Source: Erythrophleum ivorense | Lineage: Eukaryota; Streptophyta; Magnoliopsida; Fabales; Fabaceae | Reading direction: 5' to 3' | Assembly (NCBI GenBank): GCA_026724425.1 | Contig: JAIUCV010000003.1 | Location: 55,631,088-55,695,087 of the forward strand | DNA: 64,000 bases | Shown: positions 11,858-23,103 of the stretch, one piece after another | Layout: the number at the start of each line of letters is the position of its first letter | Numbering within the stretch: the first letter of the stretch is position 1 | Notes under the pieces: generated by a model | The model's input: the letters and a program-made list of their open reading frames with translations, nothing else | Told to the model about the DNA's origin: nothing | Database searches by the model: none | Translations under genes and position numbers: made by a program

Positions 11858-13299
11858 TGTATAAATTTGACGTTATATGAAATTAATAACACGATTCTAA
11901 AACTTATATAATCTTAAATTCTTAATTAACTAATGTGATTGGTGGACCCATAATGGAATTATGCTAACCTCAAAAAAGGTTGCCTCGGGACCCAGACAAA
12001 GATATCTTGACTTTCTAAGTCAAGATGATACATAAACAGGTTTAGATTTTTATATATATATATATGCAGTTAATTTTATTCTTATTAGACCAATCCAATT
12101 TAAAACACCGATGTTAACCTTGATAGAATATTGCTGTGCCATTGTCTATATTTTTTTTTTCCTTCCTGTATAACTGCAAATGGTTTCTAATTATAACCAC
12201 ATTATATATATTTGTGTAAAGATTTTTTAACATTTTTTATTATAAGATTTTTGTAAAATTTAAAAAGAATGTGATATAAAAAATTAAAATACACATAGAG
12301 TCTTTTTTTTTTCACTCTTTTTTTTAATTTTGTCTCTCCAAACTCTACAACAACTTTGTAATAAAAATTTTTAAAAGATGCAAACTTATACATATTTTGA
12401 TATATTTAAATTTTAGTTTCATATTTGGATTTAAAATTACAAATATATTACAATATTAAAAATTAACAAAATTATTATATATTCAAATATGTTTTTTTCT
12501 TCGGGGCTAAAGATTAAATATGTTCTTCAAAGACGAAGGAGAGAGTATCCTCCTCAAACAAATTTACTATGCGGTGAATTCCAACAACACATCCAATTAA
12601 CCAGTTAAACTATATGCAAAAGATTTCAAGCAAAAAATTTCTAAATCACCATCAAGCCTAGCTCTAATTAACGGTAAACCTGATCACCATAATCAAACTC
12701 AGGAGAATCTGGGGAAACAATTCTGGAATCTTCAGTTACAAAAGGCAATCTAGATCCTACCCAGATCTTCAGGGACAACATCAACAAGATCATATACCAT
12801 TTCCATGTTCCAGAGACTCCACTTCATTTCCTCCCTCTATTTTAGCATATCTCCTTCTTAACATGGCAGATCGGACGCAATAGGGAGGAAGAATCCTAGA
12901 GATTTTACCTAATAGGGATTTTGGTGGGGTTCTAAACTTTCCTTGATTAGCTTCTTGTTCGATACAATCTCTTTTCCTTTCTTTACATTTAGAGCCTGGG
13001 TTTGTGTCAATCGGAGCTTGAGAGCCATGGAGGCCAAAGATCCAACAAGAAGGGCAATATAGAGAGTAAAGACAGCAGTAGTGGGGTGGAGAAGACGACT
13101 ACCACGATGATGATGATAAGAGAAGCTAGAACCATGAGGAAGACCAAATTGGAGCCCGATGATGGCGAGAGACTAGCAATGATATGGTTAGCATCAGGAT
13201 GATGAAGTGTAGATGTGCAGGTGACAGTGGAGAAGGAAGACAGGAGAAAAGATGGATGCAGTTAACGAACATGGATCTCTTAGCCCTTTTTTTCGTTTT
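11858..13299. other. Intergenic spacer between the MADS genes, part 1
   Basis: AT-rich to about 12520, including a short (TA)n at 12050-12065. From 12540 to 13300 base composition is closer to coding DNA, but frames are short and no protein family was recognised; it may be a decayed gene or an untranslated transcript. Confidence 0.4.
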
Positions 13300-13381
13300 T
13301 GTGTGTGTGCCTGTGTCCGTGTGTCTGTGTCTGTGTCTGTGTCTGTGTCTCTGTGTGAGAGAGAGAGAGAGACAGAGAGAG
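13300..13381. repeat. Compound microsatellite (GT/TCTGTG)n then (GA)n
   Basis: Runs of GTGTGT and TCTGTG pass into GAGAGAGA and GACAGAGAGA. Apparent open frames across it on both strands (Arg-His or Cys-Leu runs) are products of the repeat. Confidence 0.92.
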
Positions 13382-14500
13382 ATTAGACCAACCTTCAACA
13401 CTTTTTTGCTTTAATAATTCATTCTTTAATAAAGTATCACAATTATAGGCGGAGACTTTTTTTTAACGGGGACTTTTTTTTTAATGTAATCTTGTTTCTT
13501 ATTGTATTAAACTACAACAACAACCAGCATTATTAGTCCAAATTATTTGGGCATGAAAATTTACATGGAAAGACTATATATAAAATCTTATAGTTAATTT
13601 TTAGCTCCTGACCAAACAAAAAAATTAGCTCAAATGACTACTTAGTTGAGATTAGGTTTAATGTGTATTTAAAACATTATTAAAATTCGTCCTAATTAGT
13701 TGTAGCTGTATACAACCTTATAATGAACAAATTTATCTTTTGTCAACAAATGTAATTTTAATTAACAGTTTTTACAGCATGTTTGTTATGGCAGAGAAAA
13801 AATGAAAATGAAAAGAAGAGGAAAGTTAGAGAAAATTTTAATTTTATCTTTATAACTATTATTTAATATTATCTATCAATTATTATTCAATTATTAGAAG
13901 TAAAGATAGTATAAATATTTTTTATTTACAAAATTATTCTTTTACTTTTTATTTCTATTTTCATATCTAATTTTTTATGTGTTAAAGGGGTCATCAAAAT
14001 ATTTTATTTTTAATTCTTTAAATTGCATTTTATATTACTTCGGCAACAATAATTTTTGAAGCTTATTCGCTTGCTGCTTTTTTAAATCAACTTTATAGAA
14101 ATAAATAATTTTTTTAAAATAAAGTGGAATTTTTATCTTAAAATTTGTCTAAATAATTCTTCATTATTCTACGTTTAGAAGGATTATTTATTTCTTTTAC
14201 CGTAAAGAAGAAACATCTGTAAAGTGGCTGAGGATAAAAGCAGCGTTACACGAAAAGCTGTCTGGGTAGTGTCCTTCAGCCGAAGTTTTTGAACAATTTG
14301 CTACAATAGTCAGCTGTCAAAATAATTTATCAAGATACTTCATTCTTCTTCTTGTTATAGGAACGTTGAGGATGCTTCATCGCATTCCATTAACATATTT
14401 TCTTTAGTCAAATAAGGGAGCAGGAAGTCCCAGCTTTTGTGTTCCCTTATATTTTATTTATTTTTTATTTAATAGAGAAAGGTACTCTATGATCTCCTTA
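13382..14500. other. Intergenic spacer, part 2
   Basis: AT-rich with no recognisable gene or repeat structure. Confidence 0.5.
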
Positions 14501-14803
14501 GGGCATGTTTGGTACAAAGGCTATGAGAGGGAAAGGAAATGAAAGGAAAGTAGATTCTCTGGTCTCTGATGTTTGGTACGCAGAATTCCTTTTCTACTTT
14601 CCTTCAAATGATGGAATGTGCTTTCCTTTGATAAACTGATGGAATGTGCTTTCTTTAGGTGCAGGATAATATTTTTAGATAGCTAAATATTTTTTTTTTC
14701 TAATTTTAGAAATAAAAAAATAAATGTAAAGATTCCTTTCCATTCCCATTCCCTTTCTCATTCCCATTCCCATCAAAATTCATTCTACGTACCAAACGTA
14801 CCC
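14501..14803. mobile_element. MITE, 303 bp, with GGGCATGTTTGGTAC termini
   Basis: The left end GGGCATGTTTGGTAC and right end GTACCAAACGTACCC form an imperfect inverted repeat. Subterminal sequence is also inverted: GGAAAGGAAATGAAAGG on the left against CCTTTCCATTCCC on the right. The flanks are TTA and TAA, consistent with a TA or TWA target site. The GGGC...GTTTGGT end resembles Tourist/Harbinger MITEs; that family call is an inference. Confidence 0.75.
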
Positions 14804-17800
14804 TAATTTTTCTTTCAATTTTTATTTGTTTCTCTATGTTTAATTTGTTAAGTTAGTTTTAAATTTGTTTTTATTTGTCCTAAAGTTTTTTAATTGTTGT
14901 AAGAAAAAAGTTAAGAAAAAACTACTGCCATAATAATAATAATATAAAAATAATATAACACTTTGAATTATGGAAAAAAAAAAGTTAAATATAAAATTTT
15001 ACATACATCAAAATTAAAAGAAGAAAATACTTTTAAATTAACCATAATTTTTATCTCACAATAAAGCCTTTTTTTGAGTCATTATAATCAATGTTACATT
15101 AGCATTTTTCTTCTTCTTTTTCCTTCTCCTCTTCTTCTAATCATTCACTATAGTCATCATGGTAAGTCAGTCGAAAATTTAAATTTTACTAAAAAATTTA
15201 AATAAGTAGAACGATTGATTTAGAGTGAAGAACCCCTGTTGTTAATAAGATAATTCTCTCTATCTAAAAGATGTATTAAAATGCTCAACACTAAATATAA
15301 ATAAATTTATAAATAATATCACTAGTGAAACTTCATTAGATTGTATAGGTGCATTGTCAAGGTGAAAAATGATGATTCTCCAAAATTTATGTGTTGTCAA
15401 GGTGAGACTAAGAGATGAATGATACATAGTATGAGGAATTGGCAACTTTGTAATATGAATACTGCATGGCTAGCACAAATGAAGGAGAACCAACATTTAC
15501 GAAATTTGTGTATTGTGTAGCTACTACAAATAATAAAAGACTAGCACCTCCAAAATTTATGTATTGTGTAGTCAATGCAATTGAAGAAGGATGAGCACCT
15601 CCATAATCTATGTATTATGCAAAGAAAAAAAGACTTGCAACTCTAAAGCCTCCGTACATCAATGTTAGGATGTAAGAAAACGACAACACACTTACATCAA
15701 CACTACCTATTATATCGTCTAAAATTGGTTCCCAAATTAAGATGAAGTTGAAACCTCTTGGCCTAACCTTTGGCTCTAGTAGTATTAATAGATAAAATGC
15801 AGATGAAACAGGTTAGGAAACCATTATCTCTCAGTGTTCGCCATATGACAATACAATATTTTTGTCCACTCAGTGGGCGTCATGTCTCTTCTTATCTATT
15901 CTTTTTTGTTTTTTTACCATTGGCGGGTCTAAAGGATTTCATCGTACACTGAATGCAAAGGTGTAGGCTTTACATTCAACTTAATGTGTCAAACTGAACA
16001 TGAAGCAAGCTCTTTGTGTTCAATTAATTTAAAAATAAAAATGAACATGAAGGATCTTATTTTGCGTTTAGTCCCTTAAAAAAAAAATTAATGTCAATGG
16101 AACGCAGAGGGTGCTGCTCTTCTGTGCTATTAAAAAAGTTAAACAAGATGAAATATTTTGATAAAGTGTTTTAGTGACTGAGCATTGTAGCAAATTATTT
16201 TCGACACTGTAATAACAATATCAAAGAGCCAGCAGTTTGCCCCTAACTTTTTCTTAGCACATTCATGACGAAAGCCGTAATAACTGCCATGTACTAGGAA
16301 TTATTAGCCAGTGTTCTGCTTGGTATAGAACATAAATATCTAATTATATAATTCTAGAATCACATTAATTTTAGAACTCCATCGAATAATTAAATTATAA
16401 ATATTTATGTAATTTTTTTTACTTATGGTTAATCTTAGTTTTTGACCTTTAATTTTATTTTATTTTTCAATCTAATCTTCTAAATACTAAATTTTATAAC
16501 AGAATAATACATTTATAAAAGCTATTAATCTCTTGTGATGAAAAGCAACTTATATCGTAATGCGTTCAATAGTCATCTTCTCATGGTAGTAGTAATGTAA
16601 TGTTCACTATTTCATTTATGAATTCGACTAATTACACTTAGATATTTATAATAAAAATACTCACTCTTTGAAAGGTACGTAATTATAACTATGGTTATTG
16701 TATGACAAAAGTGTGATTATTGAAAGCACAATCTTTTTCTATTAATTTTCCTTTTTAATAAAAAAACCTCATACTCACGACCTGAACAAATTGTATGCTG
16801 TTGTACCCCCAACGGAAAATCAATTCTCCAAGAAAATTCTTTCATTAATGACCAGAAAGAGGGTTAAATTTTCAATTCTACCCTTATAATTTAACTTTTA
16901 ATTTAGTCTGTAATTAAGAAGTTGATACTTAATGACCTGAACAAACAAGTGTCTGGTATAAATTTTATGAACAGTTCATAAATAATAAAAACTCCATTAA
17001 ACTATCAGAATAAATTGATAAGTGTACTAACAGATCACTAATTAATAGTTAACTAATTACATTACAACATTTCCTATTAAGGAATTTGCGAAAAAGAAAA
17101 TAGTCTGAGAGAAAAAGAATTCGAGTACAACTCTCTCAGGTGGGCCTGATCGCCCTATATATTTTACATAAGCAAGTTGTTTTGAAATGAAAATTCAAAC
17201 ACCACTGATATAAAATGGTTTTTAAGTGGCAAGCAACGGATGCTAGGGACTCCGTTTCCCTGCTCATCATAGTTCTATAATGAATAAACATTTTTTTGTT
17301 TATTTAAACAAAGGCAACCTGCAAGACATAGAAAGCCATCCTCTTATGAGTAGTATGAACAAATGGCCAAATAAATAAATAAATAATAAATTAGTACGAA
17401 CAAGGTAGAAAACAGAATATAGTGTCAATTTTTGTCTTCTATTTCATAAAAATGAAACGATTGTATATTTCTCGGGAAAAAAAAACTTCGTGGAATTTAA
17501 TTCAATTAAAAAGGCAAATAATAGCAGTTGTTCCAAATGATTTAAATACCTGTATGGCAACGTTTATTGGGGAAAAAAAAAAAGAAAAAAAATTATTGAT
17601 ATCCCTTAACAATATTTAACTTCAAGTGGTATATATACACTTGCCATTGTGAAACCCTTATAAACATCAACACAACACAGATAATTGCAAAACGGATCCT
17701 CTCCTGCATTCCTGTACAGGATACTATCCTATTGGAGAGAAATAAGAGTGAGGCTAAACACCGAAAGAGAGAATGTGAGTATATAGGGCCTATACCCCTT

Positions 17801-17946
17801 AGTTGATTATTTACTTTCTTATTTGCTCCATATATTCTTCGGATTTTCCTTAGTCAGCCATGATTATGGGATTAACTCAGTTTTTCACAATTCTTTAATC
17901 TATTTTAATCAGAATTACAATATTATATTAAACAAACCCATCTTTT
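14804..17946. other. Intergenic spacer, part 3, with an imperfect short repeat
   Basis: Four diverged copies of a motif like CAAAATTTATGTATTGTG occur near 15381, 15499, 15551 and 15601. The rest is AT-rich with no gene recognised. A GA-rich, less AT-biased piece near 17690-17800 lies beyond the 3' end of MADS gene 2 and could belong to its 3' flank. Confidence 0.45.
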
Positions 17947-17965
17947 ATATATATATATATATATA
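17947..17965. repeat. (TA)n microsatellite in the 3' flank of MADS gene 2
   Basis: A pure TA run starts about 10 bp past the stop codon in the gene sense, so it would lie in the 3' untranslated region. Confidence 0.9.
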
Positions 17966-17974
17966 ACTAATTAA

Positions 17975-20900
17975 TTACCCCAGCTTGAGAGATGTGTCAG
18001 AACTATCGCAGTCTTGAGGAGGATGATCAGATGAACTGCAAATAATGATGGACTCAGAAGACTGCCTTTGTTCATTTACAAGGCTCTGTGCCTAAAATCC
18101 AAGTGTAACTTAGTGTTATAAGACTTTCAGTTCTTAACATCTGAGAGCATATCAGAGAGGCAATAAATTATAAGAGAGGAATTTGAAAATCCATGATCAC
18201 CTGCTTCATTTTTCGATTCTCTTCCATGAGTTGGATTCCCTGCATTCATGCACAGGAAAATCAAACATTGTGGCCCAGAGCGAGAGTGAGAGATTGTTAG
18301 CGTGATAAAATGCAGCAACAGCACAAGTATGATTCTTGAAATCCATTATATATTAGTAAAATTACATACATTAGTGTATTAGTGTATTCCTCCAAATCTT
18401 GTCATGTGAGATTTTGACATGACAGTGTCATGTGAAGAGAGGAATAAACACATCCCAATATCCCACACATTTTGTGGATTCCACTGTAAGGGATTCACAC
18501 AGTCTGTAGTCACCATTCAAGCGAAAACTCAAGTGGATCTGTGTCTATATCTCTTCTCACATAACATTAACTGTCATGTGTGAGCTCCTCACACATATTG
18601 AGAAGATCCAAATCTAGTCTTGTGAATAAATATAGAGACTATATTGACAAAAATTGAAGCTTATGGCTCTATTACATTAAAATGATGTTTTAGGAGTTTA
18701 GGTATTGTTTTTTCTTATGAGAGTAAAAGTATCAATTTTACTTACGAAAGTGGAACTGGTGACTCCAGGCAAACAAATGAATCCATCACTCAATAAAGTC
18801 TTTTCTTTTCATCTTTTTATGTCGTCACACTAATGGTTTTTCTTTTTGGGTGCTAATTACCACATGTGGAAAATGGTGACTCCGGGGGCAAACAAATGAA
18901 TCTAATATTCAATCAAGTTTTTTAATTTTTCCCCTAGTCTTTTTATGCCGTCACAATAATGTCTTTTCTTTTTGGGGCTAATCACTTAATGTGAAAAAGG
19001 GGGAATGAATCTAATGCCTTTTATCATTGACTGAACTAAGTACACTAAATAAGAATGATTTCCAAAATATTAGTTCCATGCCATTACATGAGACGAAGAA
19101 TAGAGCTTATTAGCTGCTTTTTTTTTTGGCTGTTCTTTTTTGGGGTCATGAGCTTACTAGCTTTGTTTGGAATTAAAGCCGAATCCTTTACATTTAGTAA
19201 GTAAATGCATGATGTGCAATTAGAGAGAACTAGACTGACCATGTGGAAACAAACGGCTTCCACCATGAAACTCTTCAATCTTTCTCTCTCCAACTACACC
19301 TTATGCAACATTGCTTTGGGTAACTTTTATTGCTTAGCACAAACTCACACAAGCATTAAATTTTAATATATACTATACATATAAAAATTCATTTATTTAA
19401 TAAACTTTAGTAGAAAAGACTTTTAAAATGCTTTTGGAAGTATAAGTTATATAATTAAGATTTCCTTTTAGAAGCTACTGCGAGTGTCAATATTGCTTAT
19501 AAATAACAAAGGATGAAAGTCAATTGATGAAGCCAAATTTATAGATAACTATCTTTGGCAGCTGCAAGCTTAACAAATAACATATATAGTAGATCTTAAC
19601 ATGCTAAGTTTGGTGTAGTATTTACCTTTCTCTTAAGTGTGTTGATCTGTTTTATAATTCTTTCATCCTGAAAAAAATCATAGTAGCATATGTCAACTTG
19701 AGCTTGCAAGCAATTCCAAAAAATAACAACTCATATATAGGTATCAGACAAGGGTGAGAACAAGTCAAATGCTTTTCACAGTGAAAAAAACTATAGCAGT
19801 TTTAATCACTAAATAAGAATGAGTGTTCTTAAAATCGATCACTCTTCATAGATCGTACATAAAAAACTAGTATGAGGTCAATAAAATGCAAGTTACTTAA
19901 AACTCTTAAAATTTTAAAAAACTTATTTGTGTGCAAATAGCATTACCCATTTCTTCTGCCTTTTTTTTTTTTTAATTATCCTTCTCATTTTATATTTCTC
20001 CTACGTTCAATCCCTAATAAGAAATTAAGCAAATAAATCGAAAGCATAAAGAGGGTCAAAACCTTTGTTTTTGAAACACGAATCAAGCCTCTTTCAAGTT
20101 TCTCCTCTAGTTTCTGCAATTCTTCCAGTGTACATCCTTGAAGCTCTTCTCCATTCAATTGCCTGTTGAAGTTAGTGGAAATCAGATCTCTCAGTATATA
20201 ACCTTATGTGGTGACCATGCATGCATGGTAGGTAAAAAGTTGTATACCTCAATTCATGAGTCTTTTCTGCTACTATCTTGTGCAGCTTGTTGGCATCACC
20301 CTCAAGCTTGTACAAATTTCCCCAAAAAAAAAAAAAAAAAAGAAGTTGCCTTCATGATTTTCCATTCCTTCATATATTATCAAAAATTGCTTTCAACATT
20401 ATGTCACCTCTTAAAGCAATTCTCTCATCTTTTCAGTGTTCCTATGGAGTTGACTAAGGATCTAGGGTTTTTTCTAGGGCAATGCAGTTTCACTCATTGC
20501 TAATGCAATCGCAGGAGCAAATTCAATTCACCACCCTAGTAAAGGTGAAAAAAAAATAGATAAGTGTGTGAGGTGAATGGTTTCAAACCGAAGGATGCAG
20601 TAAGAATTTCGTACAGATGTTCCCATTAGGAAAAAGATTAATCCAACCCAAGGTAGTTGGTCCGGTTGGTAAGAAGAGATGAGATATCTCCTTATTACCT
20701 TGGATTTGATTTCTCTAAGGATCAGCACACTAAGAAAAATTCTAAAGTCGCACCAAGTCAGGGTGGGAAAATGTTCCTTTAAAATCATCCAAAAATGAGA
20801 TTTAGTTTCAAGTAAAGTCCAAGGACACCTTCGGTTTCATTCCATATATATACATATATATAAATATATATTAAAGATTAAAGCTTGCACACTATTAGAA

Positions 20901-21957
20901 CCAATTACATCCCGGAACCTGACTATCAAATCTTGAAGAAAAAATCTTCAGAAAAAAAAGAAGAAGTTGTGAACAGAAAGACAAAGAATCAGAAAGGCGA
21001 GAATTATAGGTATGATGAACTTGCTTCTTCAGTGAGTTAAAATCTCCCTCAGAAGCAGAGCCCTTTTTTCCCCCTGATTCATTTGGTAAGTGTCGTTGCT
21101 TTGTTTTTCAGTTGTTAAATTCCATGATCAATTAAATGGGACATCATTATATATAAGTTATCATCTAGAGCAACTAGAAAAGGACTTAAATATATTACCT
21201 GCAGATCAATAGATGATTGGCCTAGTCTTTGAATGGCTGAATGTTTATCATACTTTTCAATTACCTGCTGCATACTGAACCCAACAAAAAGGTTAACTCA
21301 TTTGATTGCCTTTCTGGTTTCCTTCAAATTAATTAATACAAGACGATCATGATCCATTAAACACAGTAACTATATCATAATATATAAAGTGATTAAATTC
21401 TGCAGAATCCCATTGGTTTTTCATATAACTTTCAACGGTGGATACTCACCATGATTCAAACACTTCAAGTACGTAAAAATATTTGTTCTCCCATATGACT
21501 GCTAGCTAGATATCCTCAAATTTCCACATGCATATGTATTATGTTACTGATAGAAAGATTAGTACCAAAACACATACATTACACACTAAAGTTATAAATG
21601 CAACAAAATGTACATAGATTCTAACTATTGGCCTGAAGGGTTGTCAAATTATAATTCTACCTTTTAATTTAGCTTAAATGAAGAGAATGGAGGCAATGAC
21701 AACAGTTAATCCAACTCTTGACCAACTGGATGAGAAAGGTCCTAATATCAATTCACGAAATTATTCCTCAAGCTTTAGCAATGAATGTATATCAATTATA
21801 CAAAAAAGAGTTTGAAATTGTAAAAATCAACAGCACATGTTCCTCGCTAGCTAGTTTTAAAAACCAGAAAGTGAGATAAAAGGAGTGCAAATATATATTA
21901 ATAATGAGTACTCATACAGTTTCATAGTGTATTCTTGAATCACAATAATATTATGGA

Positions 21958-21999
<42 letters not shown>

Positions 22000-22287
22000 A
22001 TAGAAAAACAAAACAAGATGACCAACAAAGGCACATGTGCAAAATCTAGGTCTTTGAATTAGATTTCCCTTTGCATATGAAAAAAGAAAATGAGAAATTA
22101 AGAACCTTGTGCTAGCATAATCAAAGAGCTTGCCAGTGGCAGAGAAGACTAAGAGAGCAATTTCAGCATCGCAAAGAGTTGACAGCTCTTCTGCCTTCTT
22201 GAAGAGACCTTTCCTCCTCTTTGAGAAAGTCACCTGCCTCGCTGTTACGCTGTCTATTTTCCTTATCTGTATCTTCCTTCTCGTCAT
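17975..22287 (-). CDS. SVP/AGL24 (StMADS11-group) MADS-box transcription factor, gene 2, complete
   Basis: Seven coding exons were joined by eye at GT/AG sites: 22106-22287, 21199-21274, 20248-20306, 20063-20162, 19626-19667, 18201-18239 and 17975-18091. The sum is 615 nt, giving 204 residues plus stop. Exon 1 (182 nt) encodes the MADS domain starting MTRRKIQIRKIDSVTARQ, with FSKRRKGLFKKAEELSTLCD and GKLFDYAST. Exon 2 is the intervening region. Exons 3-6 encode the K-box coiled coil: EGDANKLHKIVAEKTHEL, then GEELQGCTLEELQKLEEKLE, RVSKTK, DERIIKQINTLKRK and GIQLMEENRKMKQ. The last exon ends SSDTSLKLG. The 100 and 42 nt exons are exactly as usual; exons 3 (59 nt) and 6 (39 nt) are each one codon short. 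SVP-type proteins are nuclear CArG-box binders acting as dimers or tetramers in flowering-time and bud-dormancy control. The usual ending LKLGL lacks its last Leu. ATG at 22287 starts the canonical domain; an in-frame ATG upstream is ignored. Confidence 0.93.
18395..18620. repeat. GTCATGTG-rich inverted-repeat segment in intron 5 of MADS gene 2
   Basis: GTCATGTGA, TGACATGAC and GTCATGTGAAG lie close together near 18400-18440, and further CACA/TGTG-rich complements (CTGTCATGTGTGAG, CTCACACAT) lie near 18570-18600. Short hairpins are likely. It may be a small non-autonomous transposon, but its ends are not clear. Confidence 0.35.
18750..19005. repeat. Diverged tandem duplication, period about 117 bp, in intron 5 of MADS gene 2
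   Basis: TGGTGACTCC followed by GGCAAACAAATGAATC occurs near 18757 and again near 18874. Each copy is followed by a CAAT(A/C)AAGT stretch, TTTTTATG(T/C)CGTCACA and TCTTTTTGGG. The copies have many differences. Confidence 0.8.
21961..21998. repeat. (CT)19 microsatellite in intron 1 of MADS gene 2
   Basis: An uninterrupted CT run, GA in the gene sense, lies about 110 bp downstream of the exon 1 donor. Long GA runs are targets of plant BPC (GAGA-binding) proteins; a regulatory role here is only an inference. Confidence 0.95.
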
Positions 22288-23103
22288 TTTCCCTCTTCGT
22301 CTCGGAATCATCCGTAACATAATGGTCATTATATACAGTAAATTATAGAATAAAAATTACATATATCAAAATCAAGGTGCCAAAAAAAAAACTTACTTGA
22401 ACTGATATATAGAGAATACAGTAAATCCAGTAGGTTTCACATGACATAGAGAAAGATCTATTATTATTCTTCACAAAATCCAAGTATCCAATAAAGAACC
22501 GACGGATCAGAGATGAAAATCGTTGTTTTTTCTTTCTTTTCTGTTTTTTGTTTTTTGTTTTTGCGGGGGGGGGGGGGGGTGTGGGGGGGAGGAGGTTGGG
22601 GAAACTTTGTGGAGAGAAAGGGATGCTTTTGTTGATAAACATATTAACTAGAAAGATTATTGATGCTGGAAGAAGTAGCTAGAAATTTAAAATAGTTTCA
22701 AATAAGAATATATTGAATTAATAATTTCAAACTCACCAATTAGTCGAAACTTTACGATACTTTCAAAAGATTTTTTACGTGCTAATTTAGTAAGAGAAAC
22801 TCAGCTATTTATACATGAAAAATGGAAAGAAAGGAAAAAAATTAGGGTCTTGGGCCAAGAACCTCAAACCACCCCTTACTGGGGAAAGAAACCTACAGAT
22901 AAAGCATTTTCAGCAGAAGAAAAAGTAAGCTGAGAGCTTATGAAAATAGGGAACCCTACCTGCTTGAAATGGTAGACTGGGGAGATTTCTGAATATTTTA
23001 GCCTTCTCTCTTGTTTCTTTCTTTTATCTCTAGCTTTTGCAGGTCGTACGTTAATGGCCATTCGAAGGAAATTAATATATATGCTTTTTCCTTTTATGAG
23101 CAA
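22288..23103 (-). promoter_or_regulatory. Upstream region of MADS gene 2, possible leader exon and G-run
   Basis: In the gene sense, TTTCAAGCAG|GTAGGG around 22960 is a good 5' splice site, so a non-coding first exon could end there and a leader intron run to near 22310-22330. A run of 15 G (22565-22579) followed by a GTGGGGGGGAGGAGG tract lies inside that putative intron. Open frames here are short and unlike any family. The leader exon is an inference. Confidence 0.35.
22565..22600. repeat. Poly-G / G-rich tract
   Basis: Fifteen consecutive G, then GTGGGGGGGAGGAGG and TTGGGG on the + strand. Four or more G-blocks in about 40 bases could fold as a G-quadruplex. On the minus (transcribed-gene) strand it is a C-run. 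Confidence 0.85.

Noticed and set aside
13126..13414. Frames with Arg-His and Cys-Leu runs
   Set aside because: They are translations of the GT/GA microsatellite.
20138..20503. Plus-strand 121-residue frame
   Set aside because: It is antisense to exons 3 and 4 of MADS gene 2 and has no domain of its own.
22343..22642. Minus-strand frame with a poly-Pro run
   Set aside because: The Pro run is the translated C side of the poly-G tract; no family match.
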